A DNA stretch of 64,000 bases from Agromyces sp. ISL-38 (lineage in GTDB: Bacteria; Actinomycetota; Actinomycetes; Actinomycetales; Microbacteriaceae): contig NZ_JAGGPF010000010.1 of the NCBI RefSeq assembly GCF_018613935.1, positions 585,497-649,496 on the forward strand, read 5' to 3'. A program made the position numbers and the translations under genes. A model generated the notes under the pieces. It saw only the letters and a program-made list of their open reading frames with translations. It did no database searches and had not been told where the DNA came from. Shown piece after piece: positions 1-8,654 of the stretch; the stretch's first letter is position 1, and each line of letters opens with the position of its first letter.

Positions 1-95
1 TCGATCTCATGCAGCGCACGGTCGCGCCAGGATCACGTCGGCGCCGACGCAGCGCCCGCGCCTGAACGCTCCGAGCTCAGGCCACGCGGGGCGGA
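1..95. other. Window edge, no gene assigned
   Basis: These bases precede the stop codon of the sirtuin gene. They may belong to a neighbour cut by the window edge, but nothing recognisable is encoded in the visible part. Confidence 0.4.
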
Positions 96-941
96 TTACG
101 CCAGCAGCGCGGCGGCCATGGCCGTGAGCGTCTCGCTCGCGCCGGCGTGGATCTTCACGACGGCGCGGCTGTCGCCCTTCGTGATGCCGCGGTTCACGAC
201 GATGATGGGCAGCCGCCGCCGGCGTGCCTGCTCGATGAGCCGCATGCCCGAGTTCACGACGAGCGACGAGCCCGCGACGAGCAGGACATCGGCCGATTGC
301 ACGAGCGACGCCGCGGACTGGAAGATATCGGCCGGCACGAACTCGCCGAAGAAGACGACGTCGGGCTTCAGCACCCCGCCGCAGACGGTGCACGCGGGAA
401 TGGCCATGGCCTCGACGTCGTCGACCTGCACGTCGCCGTCGGGCGCGAGGCGGATCGAGGTGCCGAGTTCGATCTCCGGGTTCAGTTCGGTGAGCCGGTC
501 GGCGATCGCCTGGCGCGCATAGTGCTGGCCGCAGATCACGCACAGCACGCGATCCATGCTGCCGTGGAGTTCGACGACGTGACGACTGCCCGCGCGGCGG
601 TGCAGCCCGTCGACGTTCTGCGTGACGATGCCCGAGACGACCCCGCCCGCTTCGAGCCGTGCGAGTGCCAGGTGACCGGTGTTCGGCCGGGCGCTTCCGA
701 AGCTGCGCCATCCGAGGTGACTTCCTGCCCAGTACCGCTTGCGCGACGTCTCGGAGGCCATGAACGCCTGCACCGTCATCGGCGTGCGCACGGGCGCACC
801 CTCACCGCGATAGTCGGGAATGCCCGAGTCGGTGCTCACGCCGGCGCCCGTCAGCACGGCCACTCGCGCGCCCCGCATGAGGCCGATCGCCTCTTCGAGC
901 CGGGCGTCGGTCGTTACCGGTGCTCCGGTGCCAATTGACAC
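96..941 (-). CDS. SIR2-family NAD-dependent protein deacylase (sirtuin)
   Basis: This 281-residue protein removes acyl groups from lysine side chains using NAD+, giving nicotinamide and O-acyl-ADP-ribose. The NAD-binding GAGVSTDSGIPDYRG motif is at residues 32-46, TQNVDGLH at 107-114, and the catalytic histidine is His126 in ELHGS. A structural zinc site is formed by Cys134/Cys137 and Cys184/Cys187. The roughly 46 residues between the two cysteine pairs are more than in compact bacterial CobB proteins, so this is a class II/SIRT4-like or actinobacterial type. The gene is divergent from the SpoU methyltransferase across 87 bp. The family call is firm; the acyl specificity cannot be read from the sequence. 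Confidence 0.93.
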   Translation of the reverse strand: MSIGTGAPVTTDARLEEAIGLMRGARVAVLTGAGVSTDSGIPDYRGEGAPVRTPMTVQAFMASETSRKRYWAGSHLGWRSFGSARPNTGHLALARLEAGGVVSGIVTQNVDGLHRRAGSRHVVELHGSMDRVLCVICGQHYARQAIADRLTELNPEIELGTSIRLAPDGDVQVDDVEAMAIPACTVCGGVLKPDVVFFGEFVPADIFQSAASLVQSADVLLVAGSSLVVNSGMRLIEQARRRRLPIIVVNRGITKGDSRAVVKIHAGASETLTAMAAALLA

Positions 942-1028
942 ACGTCTCCCTTCGACGGTGGTCTGATTCTAGACGTCTCGGTTTTCCGGTATGTTTCGCG
1001 CACTGGCAAGCTGGAGGCGAGGAGACCA

Positions 1029-1835
1029 ATGCACATCGAGCGAGTCCGCGACGCGGCATCCGACACCGTCGCCGACTACGCGCGGCTCACCGACGTGACC
1101 CTGCGGAGTGTGAACGAGCCCGAGCGGGGGCTCTACATCGCCGAGTCGGCGAGGGTCATCCGCAGGGCGATCGCCGCGGGGCACCGGCCGCGCTCGGTGC
1201 TCATGGAGGAGAAGTGGCTGCCAGGACTGCAGGAGGCCCTTGCCCCGTTCGACATCCCGGTGCACCTCGCCGACCCCGACCAGCTCGAGGCGATCACCGG
1301 GTATCGCGTGCACCGCGGGGCCCTCGCCGCGTTCGAGCGGCCTGAGCTGCCCGATCCCGCGGAGCTGCTCGCCGGGGCGCGCCGTGTCGTGGTGCTCGAG
1401 GACATCGTCGACCACACGAACGTCGGCGCGATCTTCCGCTCGGTCGCGGCGCTCGGCGCCGATGCGGTGTTCATCAGCCCTCGCTGCGCCGATCCGCTCT
1501 ATCGCCGGAGCGTTCGCGTGAGCATGGGCACGGTCTTCCAGGTGCCGTGGACCCGGCTGCCCGAGTGGCCTGAGGCGGAACGGATGCTGCGCGCCCATGA
1601 TTTCGCCATCGCCGCGCTCGCCCTCGCAGACGAGGCCGTCTCGCTCAGGGCCCTCGCGGCCGATCCGCCCGCCCGGCTCGCCGTCGTGTTCGGCGCCGAG
1701 GGCGACGGGCTCAGCCGGAACGCACTTGCGGCAGCCGACACGGTCGTCACGATCCCGATGTCGCACGGTGTCGACTCCCTGAACGTCGCGGCCGCCGCCG
1801 CCGTCGTGCTCTACGCGCTCAGCGCCGACGATTAG
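1029..1835 (+). CDS. SpoU/TrmH-family RNA 2'-O-methyltransferase
   Basis: This is a SAM-dependent methyltransferase of the SPOUT (trefoil-knot) class that methylates ribose 2'-OH groups of rRNA or tRNA. The 268 residues comprise an N-terminal substrate-binding part and a catalytic domain from about residue 118. Motif 1 is VDHTNVGAIFRSVAALGADA (about 125-145), motif 2 is VFGAEGDGLS (about 219-228), and motif 3 is IPMSHGVDSLNVAAAAAVVL (about 243-263). The conserved Asn and Arg of motif 1 and the SLNV loop are intact. The target nucleotide cannot be deduced. The TAG stop codon also starts the -10 box of the following carboxypeptidase gene. Confidence 0.93.
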   Translation: MHIERVRDAASDTVADYARLTDVTLRSVNEPERGLYIAESARVIRRAIAAGHRPRSVLMEEKWLPGLQEALAPFDIPVHLADPDQLEAITGYRVHRGALAAFERPELPDPAELLAGARRVVVLEDIVDHTNVGAIFRSVAALGADAVFISPRCADPLYRRSVRVSMGTVFQVPWTRLPEWPEAERMLRAHDFAIAALALADEAVSLRALAADPPARLAVVFGAEGDGLSRNALAAADTVVTIPMSHGVDSLNVAAAAAVVLYALSADD

Positions 1836-1838
1836 GCT
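1833..1838 (+). promoter_or_regulatory. -10 box TAGGCT for a leaderless dacA-like transcript
   Basis: TAGGCT lies 7 nt before the ATG at 1846, so transcription probably starts at or next to the start codon. The first three bases are the stop codon of the upstream methyltransferase gene. No Shine-Dalgarno sequence is present. Confidence 0.65.
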
Positions 1839-1845
1839 CGAACGG

Positions 1846-3138
1846 ATGTCACAGCAGTTGCCGACCCTCTCGCGCGAGCGCCGACCCGATCGCACCAAGA
1901 CCTACCGGCGCCGGCGCATCGTCGTCTTCGGCTCACTCGCGGTGGTGCTCGCCCTGCTGCTCACCGGCGGCGTGTACGCGGGCAACGCGCTCGGCGCTCC
2001 GATCCCCGCTGCGCAGCCGTCGGTGTCGACTCCCGATCAGATCGTCGCACCGGCGCAACCGCTCGCACTGCCGGGCTTCGGCGGCTACGCGGTCGGAGCC
2101 GTCGGATTCGACGGCCTGCTCGCCGCGAGCCCCGACCAGTCGCTCATGCCCATCGCGAGCATCACGAAGATCGTCACGGCACTGCTCATCCTCGAGGCCA
2201 AGCCGCTCGCGACGGGTGAGGAGGGCCCCGGCATCGAGTACACCGAAGCCGACGTCGATCTCTACTGGCAGGTCGTCGCCGAGAACGGCTCGGTCGCCCC
2301 CGTCAGCGCGGGGAGCACCTTGAGCGAGCGGCAGAGCCTCGCGGCGATGCTCCTCGCGTCGGGCAACAACTACGCCATCTCCCTCGCGACCTGGGCGTAC
2401 GGGTCGATGGAGGCGTTCCTCGACGCCGCCCGAGGCTGGCTCGATGAGCACGGGCTCGAGAACACCCGGCTCGTCGATTCGAGCGGTATCTCGCTCGACA
2501 ACGTGAGCACGCCCGCCGAGCTCGTCGAACTCGGCGAGATCGCCCTCGCCGACCCAACGGTCTCCGAGCTCGCCGCGACGCAGAGCATCGACCTGCCCGT
2601 GATCGGCACCGTCAAGAACTCGAACAAGATGCTCGGCACCCACGGCGTCGACGGCATCAAGACGGGCACGACCGACGACGCGGCGAACCTGCTGTTCTCC
2701 GCGGACTACCCGGTCGGCTCCCAGGTCGTCACGGTCGTCGGCGTGGTGCTCGGCGGCGAGAACCACACCGTGCTCGACGAGGCCATCGCCGCCCTCCTCG
2801 ACAGCATCGCGCCCGGATTCCACGAGGTCACGGCGCTCGAGGCCGGCCAGGAGCTGGCGTCGTATTCCACGGCGTGGGGCGACACCGCCCATGCACGTGC
2901 GGCGGAAGGGGCATCCGTCGTCATCTGGAGCGACACCCCGGTCGACGTCGAGGTCGTGGCCGCTCCAGTCACCGTCGCGGCGAGCGGCGCCGAGGTCGGT
3001 ACGGCAACGGTGCGAGCCGGCACGCAGGAGATCCGCGTCGCGCTCGAGCTCGACGCGGCGATCGAGGATCCGGGCGCTTGGTGGCGATTGTCGAATCCCG
3101 GTGCCCTCGAAGCAGGGGCTCAGCCGCCGCGCGAGTAG
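1846..3138 (+). CDS. D-alanyl-D-alanine carboxypeptidase, peptidase S11 (DacA/PBP5-like)
   Basis: This 430-residue enzyme trims the terminal D-Ala from peptidoglycan pentapeptides outside the membrane. A basic N-terminus is followed by one membrane segment (about 25-48) acting as signal anchor. The serine-peptidase triad is complete: SITK at 105-108 (nucleophile Ser105), SGN at 172-174 and KTGT at 272-275. The region after about residue 330 is a beta-rich C-terminal extension. No amphipathic C-terminal anchor is obvious, so the N-terminal segment probably holds the protein in the membrane. The 3' end overlaps the convergent SGNH hydrolase gene by 19 bp. Transcription is probably leaderless. 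Confidence 0.92.
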   Translation: MSQQLPTLSRERRPDRTKTYRRRRIVVFGSLAVVLALLLTGGVYAGNALGAPIPAAQPSVSTPDQIVAPAQPLALPGFGGYAVGAVGFDGLLAASPDQSLMPIASITKIVTALLILEAKPLATGEEGPGIEYTEADVDLYWQVVAENGSVAPVSAGSTLSERQSLAAMLLASGNNYAISLATWAYGSMEAFLDAARGWLDEHGLENTRLVDSSGISLDNVSTPAELVELGEIALADPTVSELAATQSIDLPVIGTVKNSNKMLGTHGVDGIKTGTTDDAANLLFSADYPVGSQVVTVVGVVLGGENHTVLDEAIAALLDSIAPGFHEVTALEAGQELASYSTAWGDTAHARAAEGASVVIWSDTPVDVEVVAAPVTVAASGAEVGTATVRAGTQEIRVALELDAAIEDPGAWWRLSNPGALEAGAQPPRE

Positions 3139-3905
3139 GGCCCGGCATCGGGCCGCTTCGCCGTGACGAAGTCGCCCGAGGACTGGTGCCGCACCCGGCG
3201 GAGCACCCACGGCACCAGGTACTCGCGAGCCCACGCGAAGTCTTCGACGCGAGCCTGGCGCCAGGTGCTGAGGGGCAGGGGCTCGGGCTTCAGCGGCTCG
3301 AGCGAGTTCTCGACGTTGAGCGCGGCGAGCACCATGCGCGCGACCGTGTGGTGACCGAGCGAGTTGAGGTGCAGTCGGTCGGGCGCCCACATGCGCTGGT
3401 CTTGAATGGTGGTGAGCGCCCACAGGTCGGCGACGATGCAGTCGTACTTCGCGGCGATCGTACGGAGGTTCTCGTTGTAGATCGCGACCTTGCCGCGGAT
3501 CCCGCGGAACACCGGGGAGAAGCCGACGTCGACGCCCGTGAAGATCACGATGGTGGCACGGTCGCGTGAGAGCCGCTCGATCGCGTACTGGAACCTGCCC
3601 GCGATCTCGTCGGGGTCGGTGCCGGGGCGGATGACGTCGTTACCTCCCGCAGAGATCGTGATGAGGTCGGGGTGCAATGCGAGCGCGGGCTCGAGCTGTT
3701 CGTCGATGATCTGCTGAATGAGCCTGCCCCGCACGGCGAGATTCGCGTAGGCGAAATCGTCGACGCCCTGGCCGAGCACCTCGGCCACGCGGTCGGCCCA
3801 GCCCCGATGGCCGCCCGGCACATTGGGATCGGGATCGCCCATGCCCTCAGTGAACGAGTCGCCGATGGCGACAAAGCGAGACCAGGGGTGCTGCTGCGTG
3901 ACCAT
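3120..3905 (-). CDS. SGNH/GDSL-family hydrolase
   Basis: This 261-residue esterase/lipase-type hydrolase has all SGNH blocks. IGDSFTEGMGD is near residues 14-24 (nucleophile Ser17). A Gly/Asn block with ISAGGND lies near 90, and DRLHLNSLGH near 190 supplies the Asp-x-x-His pair. No signal peptide is seen, so the protein is probably cytosolic. The start chosen is the ATG at 3905 (MVTQQHPW), because the upstream in-frame stretch overlaps the divergent helicase and is not family-like. The substrate is unknown; related actinobacterial proteins act on short acyl esters. Confidence 0.9.
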   Translation of the reverse strand: MVTQQHPWSRFVAIGDSFTEGMGDPDPNVPGGHRGWADRVAEVLGQGVDDFAYANLAVRGRLIQQIIDEQLEPALALHPDLITISAGGNDVIRPGTDPDEIAGRFQYAIERLSRDRATIVIFTGVDVGFSPVFRGIRGKVAIYNENLRTIAAKYDCIVADLWALTTIQDQRMWAPDRLHLNSLGHHTVARMVLAALNVENSLEPLKPEPLPLSTWRQARVEDFAWAREYLVPWVLRRVRHQSSGDFVTAKRPDAGPYSRGG

Positions 3906-3953
3906 GACTCCATTGTGCACTCGTCGTGGTTCGGGGATGTCGGCCGCCTCGGG

Positions 3954-3959
3954 TAGCCT
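3954..3959 (+). promoter_or_regulatory. -10 box TAGCCT for the DEVH helicase
   Basis: TAGCCT ends 8 nt before GTG at 3968. This supports GTG 3968, rather than the in-frame start at 3926, as a leaderless start. Confidence 0.55.
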
Positions 3960-3967
3960 CGAATCCA

Positions 3968-5767
3968 GTGAGCACCGCGACCCCCTCCGGCCCCCTGCCG
4001 GGCACCTCGGCCGCCGAGCACCTCTCTCCGTCCTTCCCAGAGCGCGCCGCATGGGGAACGGCGAGCAAGCTGCGCGCGTGGCAGGCCGAAGCCCTCGAGC
4101 TCTACCTGGCCGAACAGCCCCGAGACTTCCTCGCTGCCGCCACGCCCGGCGCCGGCAAGACCACGTTCGCCCTGCGCCTGGCGGCCGAACTGCGCGCCCG
4201 CCGGGTGATCGACCGCATCACTGTGGTCGCCCCCACCGACCACTTGAAGCGACAGTGGGCGGATGCCGCGGCGCGCGCCGGCATCCGCCTCGACCCCGGA
4301 TTCCGCAATGCCCACGGCCGCAGCGCGCGGCACTTCCACGGGGTCGTCGTGACGTACGCCCAGGTCGCCATGCGGCCGGCACTGCATCGGGAGCTCACGC
4401 TCTCGGGCCGCACCCTCGTGATCCTCGACGAGGTGCACCACGGTGGCGACGCATTGTCGTGGGGCGACGCGATCCGCGAGGCGTTCGAGCCGGCGACCAA
4501 GCGATTGTCGCTCACCGGCACGCCGTTCCGGTCCGACACCGCGCCGATCCCGTTCGTGCAGTACGAGCCCGACGCCTCCGGGGTGCGCGTCTCGAAGAGC
4601 GACTACAACTACGGCTATGCGCGGGCGCTGCACGACGGTGTCGTGCGCCCGGTGCTGTTCATGGTCTACGCCGGCCACATGCGCTGGCGCACGAGGGCCG
4701 GTGACGAGATGGAGGCGAAGCTCGGCGAGGACAACACGAAGGACATCACGTCGTCGGCGTGGCGCACGGCCCTCGAGCCCACAGGAGAGTGGATTCCGGC
4801 TGTGCTGCGCGCTGCAGACCGGCGGCTCACCGAGGTGCGGCACGGGATCCCCGACGCCGGGGGGCTCGTGATCGCGACCGACCAGTCGACGGCGCGCGCC
4901 TACGCGAAGATCCTCGAGGAGATCTGCGGCGAGCCGGTCACGGTCGTGCTCTCCGACGAGAAGGAGGCGAGCTCGCGCATCGAGGAGTTCTCGGGCAACA
5001 CGAGGCGATGGATGGTCGCGGTGCGCATGGTGTCCGAGGGCGTCGACGTGCCACGGCTCGCCGTGGGCGTCTACGCGACGAGCGCCTCCACGGCCCTGTT
5101 CTTCGCGCAGGCGATCGGCCGCTTCGTGCGGGCGAGGCGGCGCGGTGAGACCGCATCGGTGTTCCTGCCGAACGTGCCCGGGCTGATGGCGCTCGCGGCG
5201 CAGCTCGAGCTCGAGCGCGATCACGCGCTCGATCGTCGAAGCGGCGATGACGACGATGATGGGCTCCTCGACGACCAGCTACTGAACGCGGCGAACCGCG
5301 AGGAACGCGCGTCCGAGGAGGCCGGACTCGGCACCTGGGAGGCGATCGGGTCCGATGCCTCCTTCGACCGCGTGCTCTACGACGGAACCGAGTTCGGCAC
5401 GCTCGCAGAACCCGGCAGCGACGAGGAGTTCGACTTCATCGGCATCCCGGGGCTGCTCGAGCCCGACCAGGTCGCAGAGTTGCTGCGCCATCGGCAGTCA
5501 CGGCAGTCCCGGCGCGCGGGTGAGCGCCGACGGCAGGTCGCCGAAGAGGAGAAGCCCGAACCGGTCGCCCTCTATCGCACGCTCAAGGAGCAGCGCTCGC
5601 TCCTCAACAGCCTCGTCGGCCTCTGGGCGAGGCACACGGGCGAGGCGCACTCGCAGGTGCACGCCGAGTTGCGGCGCGTCTGCGGGGGGCCTGCGGTCGC
5701 GCAGGCCAGCGTCACGCAATTGCAGGCCCGCATCGAGCTGTTGCGGCGGCGGCTCGGCAGTCGCTGA
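3968..5767 (+). CDS. Superfamily 2 DEAD/DEAH-type helicase
   Basis: This is a 599-residue ATP-dependent helicase or translocase. The Walker A motif TPGAGKTT is near residue 60, and Walker B is a DEVH box (ILDEVHHGGD) near 155. Motif III SLTGTPFRSD is near 180. The second RecA-like domain has the VRMVSEGVDVPR and QAIGRFVRARR motifs (about 345-395). The arrangement resembles type III restriction/UvrB-like helicases, but no nuclease or specificity partner is adjacent, so this is a stand-alone housekeeping helicase of actinobacteria. The C-terminal 150 residues are charged and partly coiled-coil. GTG 3968 was chosen because of the -10 box just upstream. Role and substrate are not known. Confidence 0.88.
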   Translation: MSTATPSGPLPGTSAAEHLSPSFPERAAWGTASKLRAWQAEALELYLAEQPRDFLAAATPGAGKTTFALRLAAELRARRVIDRITVVAPTDHLKRQWADAAARAGIRLDPGFRNAHGRSARHFHGVVVTYAQVAMRPALHRELTLSGRTLVILDEVHHGGDALSWGDAIREAFEPATKRLSLTGTPFRSDTAPIPFVQYEPDASGVRVSKSDYNYGYARALHDGVVRPVLFMVYAGHMRWRTRAGDEMEAKLGEDNTKDITSSAWRTALEPTGEWIPAVLRAADRRLTEVRHGIPDAGGLVIATDQSTARAYAKILEEICGEPVTVVLSDEKEASSRIEEFSGNTRRWMVAVRMVSEGVDVPRLAVGVYATSASTALFFAQAIGRFVRARRRGETASVFLPNVPGLMALAAQLELERDHALDRRSGDDDDDGLLDDQLLNAANREERASEEAGLGTWEAIGSDASFDRVLYDGTEFGTLAEPGSDEEFDFIGIPGLLEPDQVAELLRHRQSRQSRRAGERRRQVAEEEKPEPVALYRTLKEQRSLLNSLVGLWARHTGEAHSQVHAELRRVCGGPAVAQASVTQLQARIELLRRRLGSR

Positions 5768-5955
5768 GCCGGCCGGCGGGACTCCAGGGTGTCCGCGGTC
5801 GCGGTGAGCATGGCGCGCATGGACCGCCGAACTCGCGTACTCGGTCGAGCTCGGCGGAGGGCCCTCTTTGCACGACGACGGTGCCTGATGGCTCGAATCG
5901 AACAGATTCTGCGTATCGAGGTTACTTGCCGTGCAGGATCCATGCGACAATCTTC

Positions 5956-5970
5956 GAACATCGAATGTTC
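5956..5970. promoter_or_regulatory. Inverted repeat GAACAT-N3-ATGTTC, candidate AsnC/Lrp autoregulatory operator
   Basis: Perfect 6-bp arms GAACAT and ATGTTC are separated by CGA, 28 bp before the AsnC/Lrp start. The half-site spacing does not match the actinobacterial LexA box (GAAC-N4-GTTC), so autoregulation by the downstream regulator is the simpler reading. This is an inference from position. Confidence 0.4.
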
Positions 5971-5998
5971 TGCATTCCGATTTGTCAGGAGGCCCGTC

Positions 5999-6475
5999 GT
6001 GGCGCAGAAACCCGAACTCGACCGCGTAGACCGGGCGCTGCTGCAGGCGCTCTCCTCGAATGCACGCGCCTCGGGCGCCGCTCTCGCCGCCGAGGTGGGG
6101 GTCGCCGAGTCGACCGTATCGCTTCGGCTCCGTCGGCTGCAGGCGCTCGGCACCGTTCGCGGGTACCGCGTCGACGTCGACCTCGCCTCACTGGGCGTCT
6201 CGTTGCAGGCGCTCATCGCGATCCGGCTCGTGAAGCACGATCGCAGCGAGATCGACGCGTTCCGTGCGCAGGTGCCGCACCTGCCCGGCGTACTTGGCGT
6301 GTTCCACATGGCGGGCGCCGAGGACTATCTCCTCCACGTTGCCGCTCGCGATGCCGAGGAACTCCGCCAGTTCGTGCTCGATCACCTCACGGGACATCCG
6401 GCGGTCGCGCACACGGAGACGAATCTCATCTTCGAGCATGTTGACGGCGACGGCTGGAACCGCCTCGTCGGCTGA
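5999..6475 (+). CDS. Lrp/AsnC-family transcriptional regulator
   Basis: This 158-residue regulator has an N-terminal winged helix-turn-helix (about residues 6-50; recognition region VAESTVSLRLRRLQALG) and a C-terminal RAM/ligand-binding domain (about 70-150, with LPGVLGVFHMAGAEDYLL). Such proteins usually bind amino acids and form octamers. GTG at 5999 is chosen because AGGAGG lies 6 nt upstream at 5987-5992, and because homology starts just after it. The 230-bp upstream region holds a perfect inverted repeat that could be its operator. No amino-acid transport or catabolic gene is next to it, so the regulated target is unknown. Confidence 0.9.
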   Translation: MAQKPELDRVDRALLQALSSNARASGAALAAEVGVAESTVSLRLRRLQALGTVRGYRVDVDLASLGVSLQALIAIRLVKHDRSEIDAFRAQVPHLPGVLGVFHMAGAEDYLLHVAARDAEELRQFVLDHLTGHPAVAHTETNLIFEHVDGDGWNRLVG

Positions 6476-6647
6476 CGCACCGCCGGCTCGTTCGGCGCTC
6501 CGAAAACCTGCCAGTTCCGCCGGGTGGGCGCCCCCCACAATGATCGCGCCGATATCGTGGCTGACGGCCGCGATCGCGGCGTGGACGCGACGGGGCGGGC
6601 GAGCGCCGAGCGGATCGCCGAGCCTCTGGTGAACGGATGGAGCACGA

Positions 6648-7739
6648 GTGACCGAGCAGTCGAGCGGATCGGCGGGCGAGCGCGCCAGGTGGCGCCGCTA
6701 CCTCGCCGACGAGCGCGCCGAGGCTGCGGTCTACCGGGAGCTCGCAGCGCGCCGCGACGGCGAGGAACGCGAGATCCTCCTCGCCCTCGCCGCCGCCGAG
6801 GGGCGTCACGAAGCGCACTGGCTCGCCCTGCTCGGCGGCGACGACGCCGGGACACCCCGCGCCGACGTCCGCACCCGCATGCTGACCGCCCTCGCCCGTC
6901 GCTTCGGCTCGATCTTCGTGCTCGCACTCGCGCAACGCGCCGAAGCACGGTCTCCCTATGCGAACGATCCCGATGCCACGGCGGCGATGGCGGCCGACGA
7001 GCGGATCCACGGCGAGGTCGTGCGCGGGCTCGCGTCGCGTGGCCGACGCCGCCTGGCCGGATCCTTCCGCGCGGCGGTCTTCGGCGCGAACGACGGGCTC
7101 GTGTCGAACCTGGCCCTCGTGCTCGGCATCGGAGCGACCGGCGTGCCCGCCGCTGTCGTGCTGTTCACGGGCATCGCGGGCCTCCTCGCCGGGGCGCTCT
7201 CGATGGGCGCCGGTGAGTACGTCTCGGTGCGCTCGCAGCGTGAACTGCTCGAGGCATCCGCTCCCGATCCCACCGCTCGCGAGGCCCTGCCCGACCTCGA
7301 CATCGACGCGAACGAACTCGCCCTCGTCTACCGCGCACGCGGCATGGGGGAGCAGGAGGCGATCGAGCATGCCGCCCTCGTCGTCGCTCGTGTGCACGCA
7401 GCGGAGCAGACCGCACCCCCCACCGAGTCGCTCGCCATCGTTCACCACGACGACGAAGCGATCGGCACGGGGCTGTCGGCCGCGGTCTCGAGCTTCCTCT
7501 TCTTCGCGTCCGGTGCGCTCATCCCGGTGCTGCCCTACCTCTTCGGCCTGACCGGTGCCGCCGCCATCGTCACGGCCACCGTGCTCGTCGGCATCGCATT
7601 GCTCGCCACGGGTGCGACGGTGGGCCTGCTCTCGGGTGCGTCTCCGCTGAAGCGGGCGCTGCGCCAGTTGGCCATCGGACTCGGGGCCGCCGCGGTCACC
7701 TACCTGCTCGGGCTCGCATTCGGCACGACGATCGCCTGA
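6648..7739 (+). CDS. VIT1/CCC1-family transporter with N-terminal rubrerythrin-like domain
   Basis: This 363-residue protein is predicted to move Fe2+ or Mn2+ across the membrane. Residues about 10-130 form a four-helix ferritin/rubrerythrin-like domain with carboxylate/His ligands (YRELAARRDGEEREILLALA, EGRHEAHWLALL and a later DERIHGEV). Residues about 145-363 form the VIT1/CCC1 membrane domain with five hydrophobic segments. It includes the family signature FGANDGLVSNLALVLG and SMGAGEYVSVRSQREL. In bacteria this fusion probably couples metal capture to transport. The start is GTG 6648. The stop nearly touches the convergent DUF3097 gene (1 bp apart). Confidence 0.9.
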   Translation: MTEQSSGSAGERARWRRYLADERAEAAVYRELAARRDGEEREILLALAAAEGRHEAHWLALLGGDDAGTPRADVRTRMLTALARRFGSIFVLALAQRAEARSPYANDPDATAAMAADERIHGEVVRGLASRGRRRLAGSFRAAVFGANDGLVSNLALVLGIGATGVPAAVVLFTGIAGLLAGALSMGAGEYVSVRSQRELLEASAPDPTAREALPDLDIDANELALVYRARGMGEQEAIEHAALVVARVHAAEQTAPPTESLAIVHHDDEAIGTGLSAAVSSFLFFASGALIPVLPYLFGLTGAAAIVTATVLVGIALLATGATVGLLSGASPLKRALRQLAIGLGAAAVTYLLGLAFGTTIA

Positions 7740-7740
7740 G

Positions 7741-8607
7741 TCAGCGCGCCGTCGTCACGAAGTCGATGAGCTCCTCGACGCGGCCGAGCAGCGTCGGTTC
7801 GAGATCGCCGTAGCCGCGCACCTGCCCGAGGATGCGCTGCCAGGCGCGGGCGATGTCGGCCTGCTCCTCGTGTGGCCATCCGAATGCCTCGCAGATGCCG
7901 TGCTTCCACTCGATGCCGCGGGGAATCTCGGGCCAGGCGTCGCGGCCGAGGCGTGCGGGCTTCACGGACTGCCAGATGTCGATATACGGATGCCCCACCA
8001 CGAGCACATGCGCTCCATGCGGCCCGCGCCGTGCGGCGTCGGCGATGCGCTGCTCCTTCGATCCGGGCACGAGGTGGTCGACGAGTACGCCGACACGCCG
8101 GCCGGGACCCGGTCGGAACTCGTCGAGCACGTCGCCGAGCACGTCGACTCCCTCGAGGTACTCGACGACGACGCCCTCGATGCGGAGATCGGCGCCCCAC
8201 ACCTTTTCGACGAGTTCGGCGTCATGCCGGCCCTCGACGAAAATGCGGCTCGGCAACGCGACTTTCGCCGGAGCCGACGCGACGGCGAATGAGCCCGAGG
8301 CGGTGCGAAGCCGGCCGGCCGGCGCCTTGGGTTTCGGCACGACGAGCTCCACCACCTTCCCCTCGACGAGGAAGCCGTGCCCGAGCGGGAACATGCGCCG
8401 TGCGCCGAACCGGTCTTCGAGGGTCACGGTCTGCTTCTCGACGGCGACGACGGCGCCGCAGAAGCCGTTGCTCGCGAGTTCGACGACGAGGTCGCGTTCG
8501 GCCTCGACGACCGGGATCGTGCGGCGGCCGCGTGCCTTCCAGTCGCCGGCGAGCACATCGCCGCCGTACCGATCGTGGCTGATGGGGTCATGGGGCGTAG
8601 CGGGCAC
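7741..8607 (-). CDS. DUF3097 family protein with TOPRIM-like motifs
   Basis: This 288-residue protein is conserved in actinobacteria and has no assigned reaction. An N-terminal beta-rich domain (about 1-95) precedes a region that looks TOPRIM-like. SRIFVEGRHDAELVEKVWG (about 120-140) resembles the VEGxxDA glutamate motif, and GVLVDHLVPGSKEQ (about 172-186) sits where the DxD motif would be, though only one Asp is present. A third block, VVGHPYIDIW, is near 207. TOPRIM domains occur in primases, topoisomerases and OLD nucleases, so a nucleic-acid role is possible but unproven. The gene lies between a convergent metal transporter and a co-directional MFS gene. Confidence 0.85.
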   Translation of the reverse strand: MPATPHDPISHDRYGGDVLAGDWKARGRRTIPVVEAERDLVVELASNGFCGAVVAVEKQTVTLEDRFGARRMFPLGHGFLVEGKVVELVVPKPKAPAGRLRTASGSFAVASAPAKVALPSRIFVEGRHDAELVEKVWGADLRIEGVVVEYLEGVDVLGDVLDEFRPGPGRRVGVLVDHLVPGSKEQRIADAARRGPHGAHVLVVGHPYIDIWQSVKPARLGRDAWPEIPRGIEWKHGICEAFGWPHEEQADIARAWQRILGQVRGYGDLEPTLLGRVEELIDFVTTAR

Positions 8608-8654
8608 CGGTCGAGGCTAACGGACGCCGGCGGCCGCTGTCGTGACCGACGCGC

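Noticed and set aside
7..711. A 234-codon minus-strand frame overlapping the sirtuin
   Set aside because: It is a different frame of the sirtuin gene and extremely Arg-rich.
3545..5224. A 559-codon minus-strand frame opposite the DEVH helicase
   Set aside because: It is a His/Arg/Gly-rich shadow, while the plus strand has a complete helicase with all motifs.
5956..5970. Possible second LexA box before the AsnC/Lrp gene
   Set aside because: The GAAC and GTTC half-sites are 7 nt apart instead of 4, and the flanks do not match the consensus.
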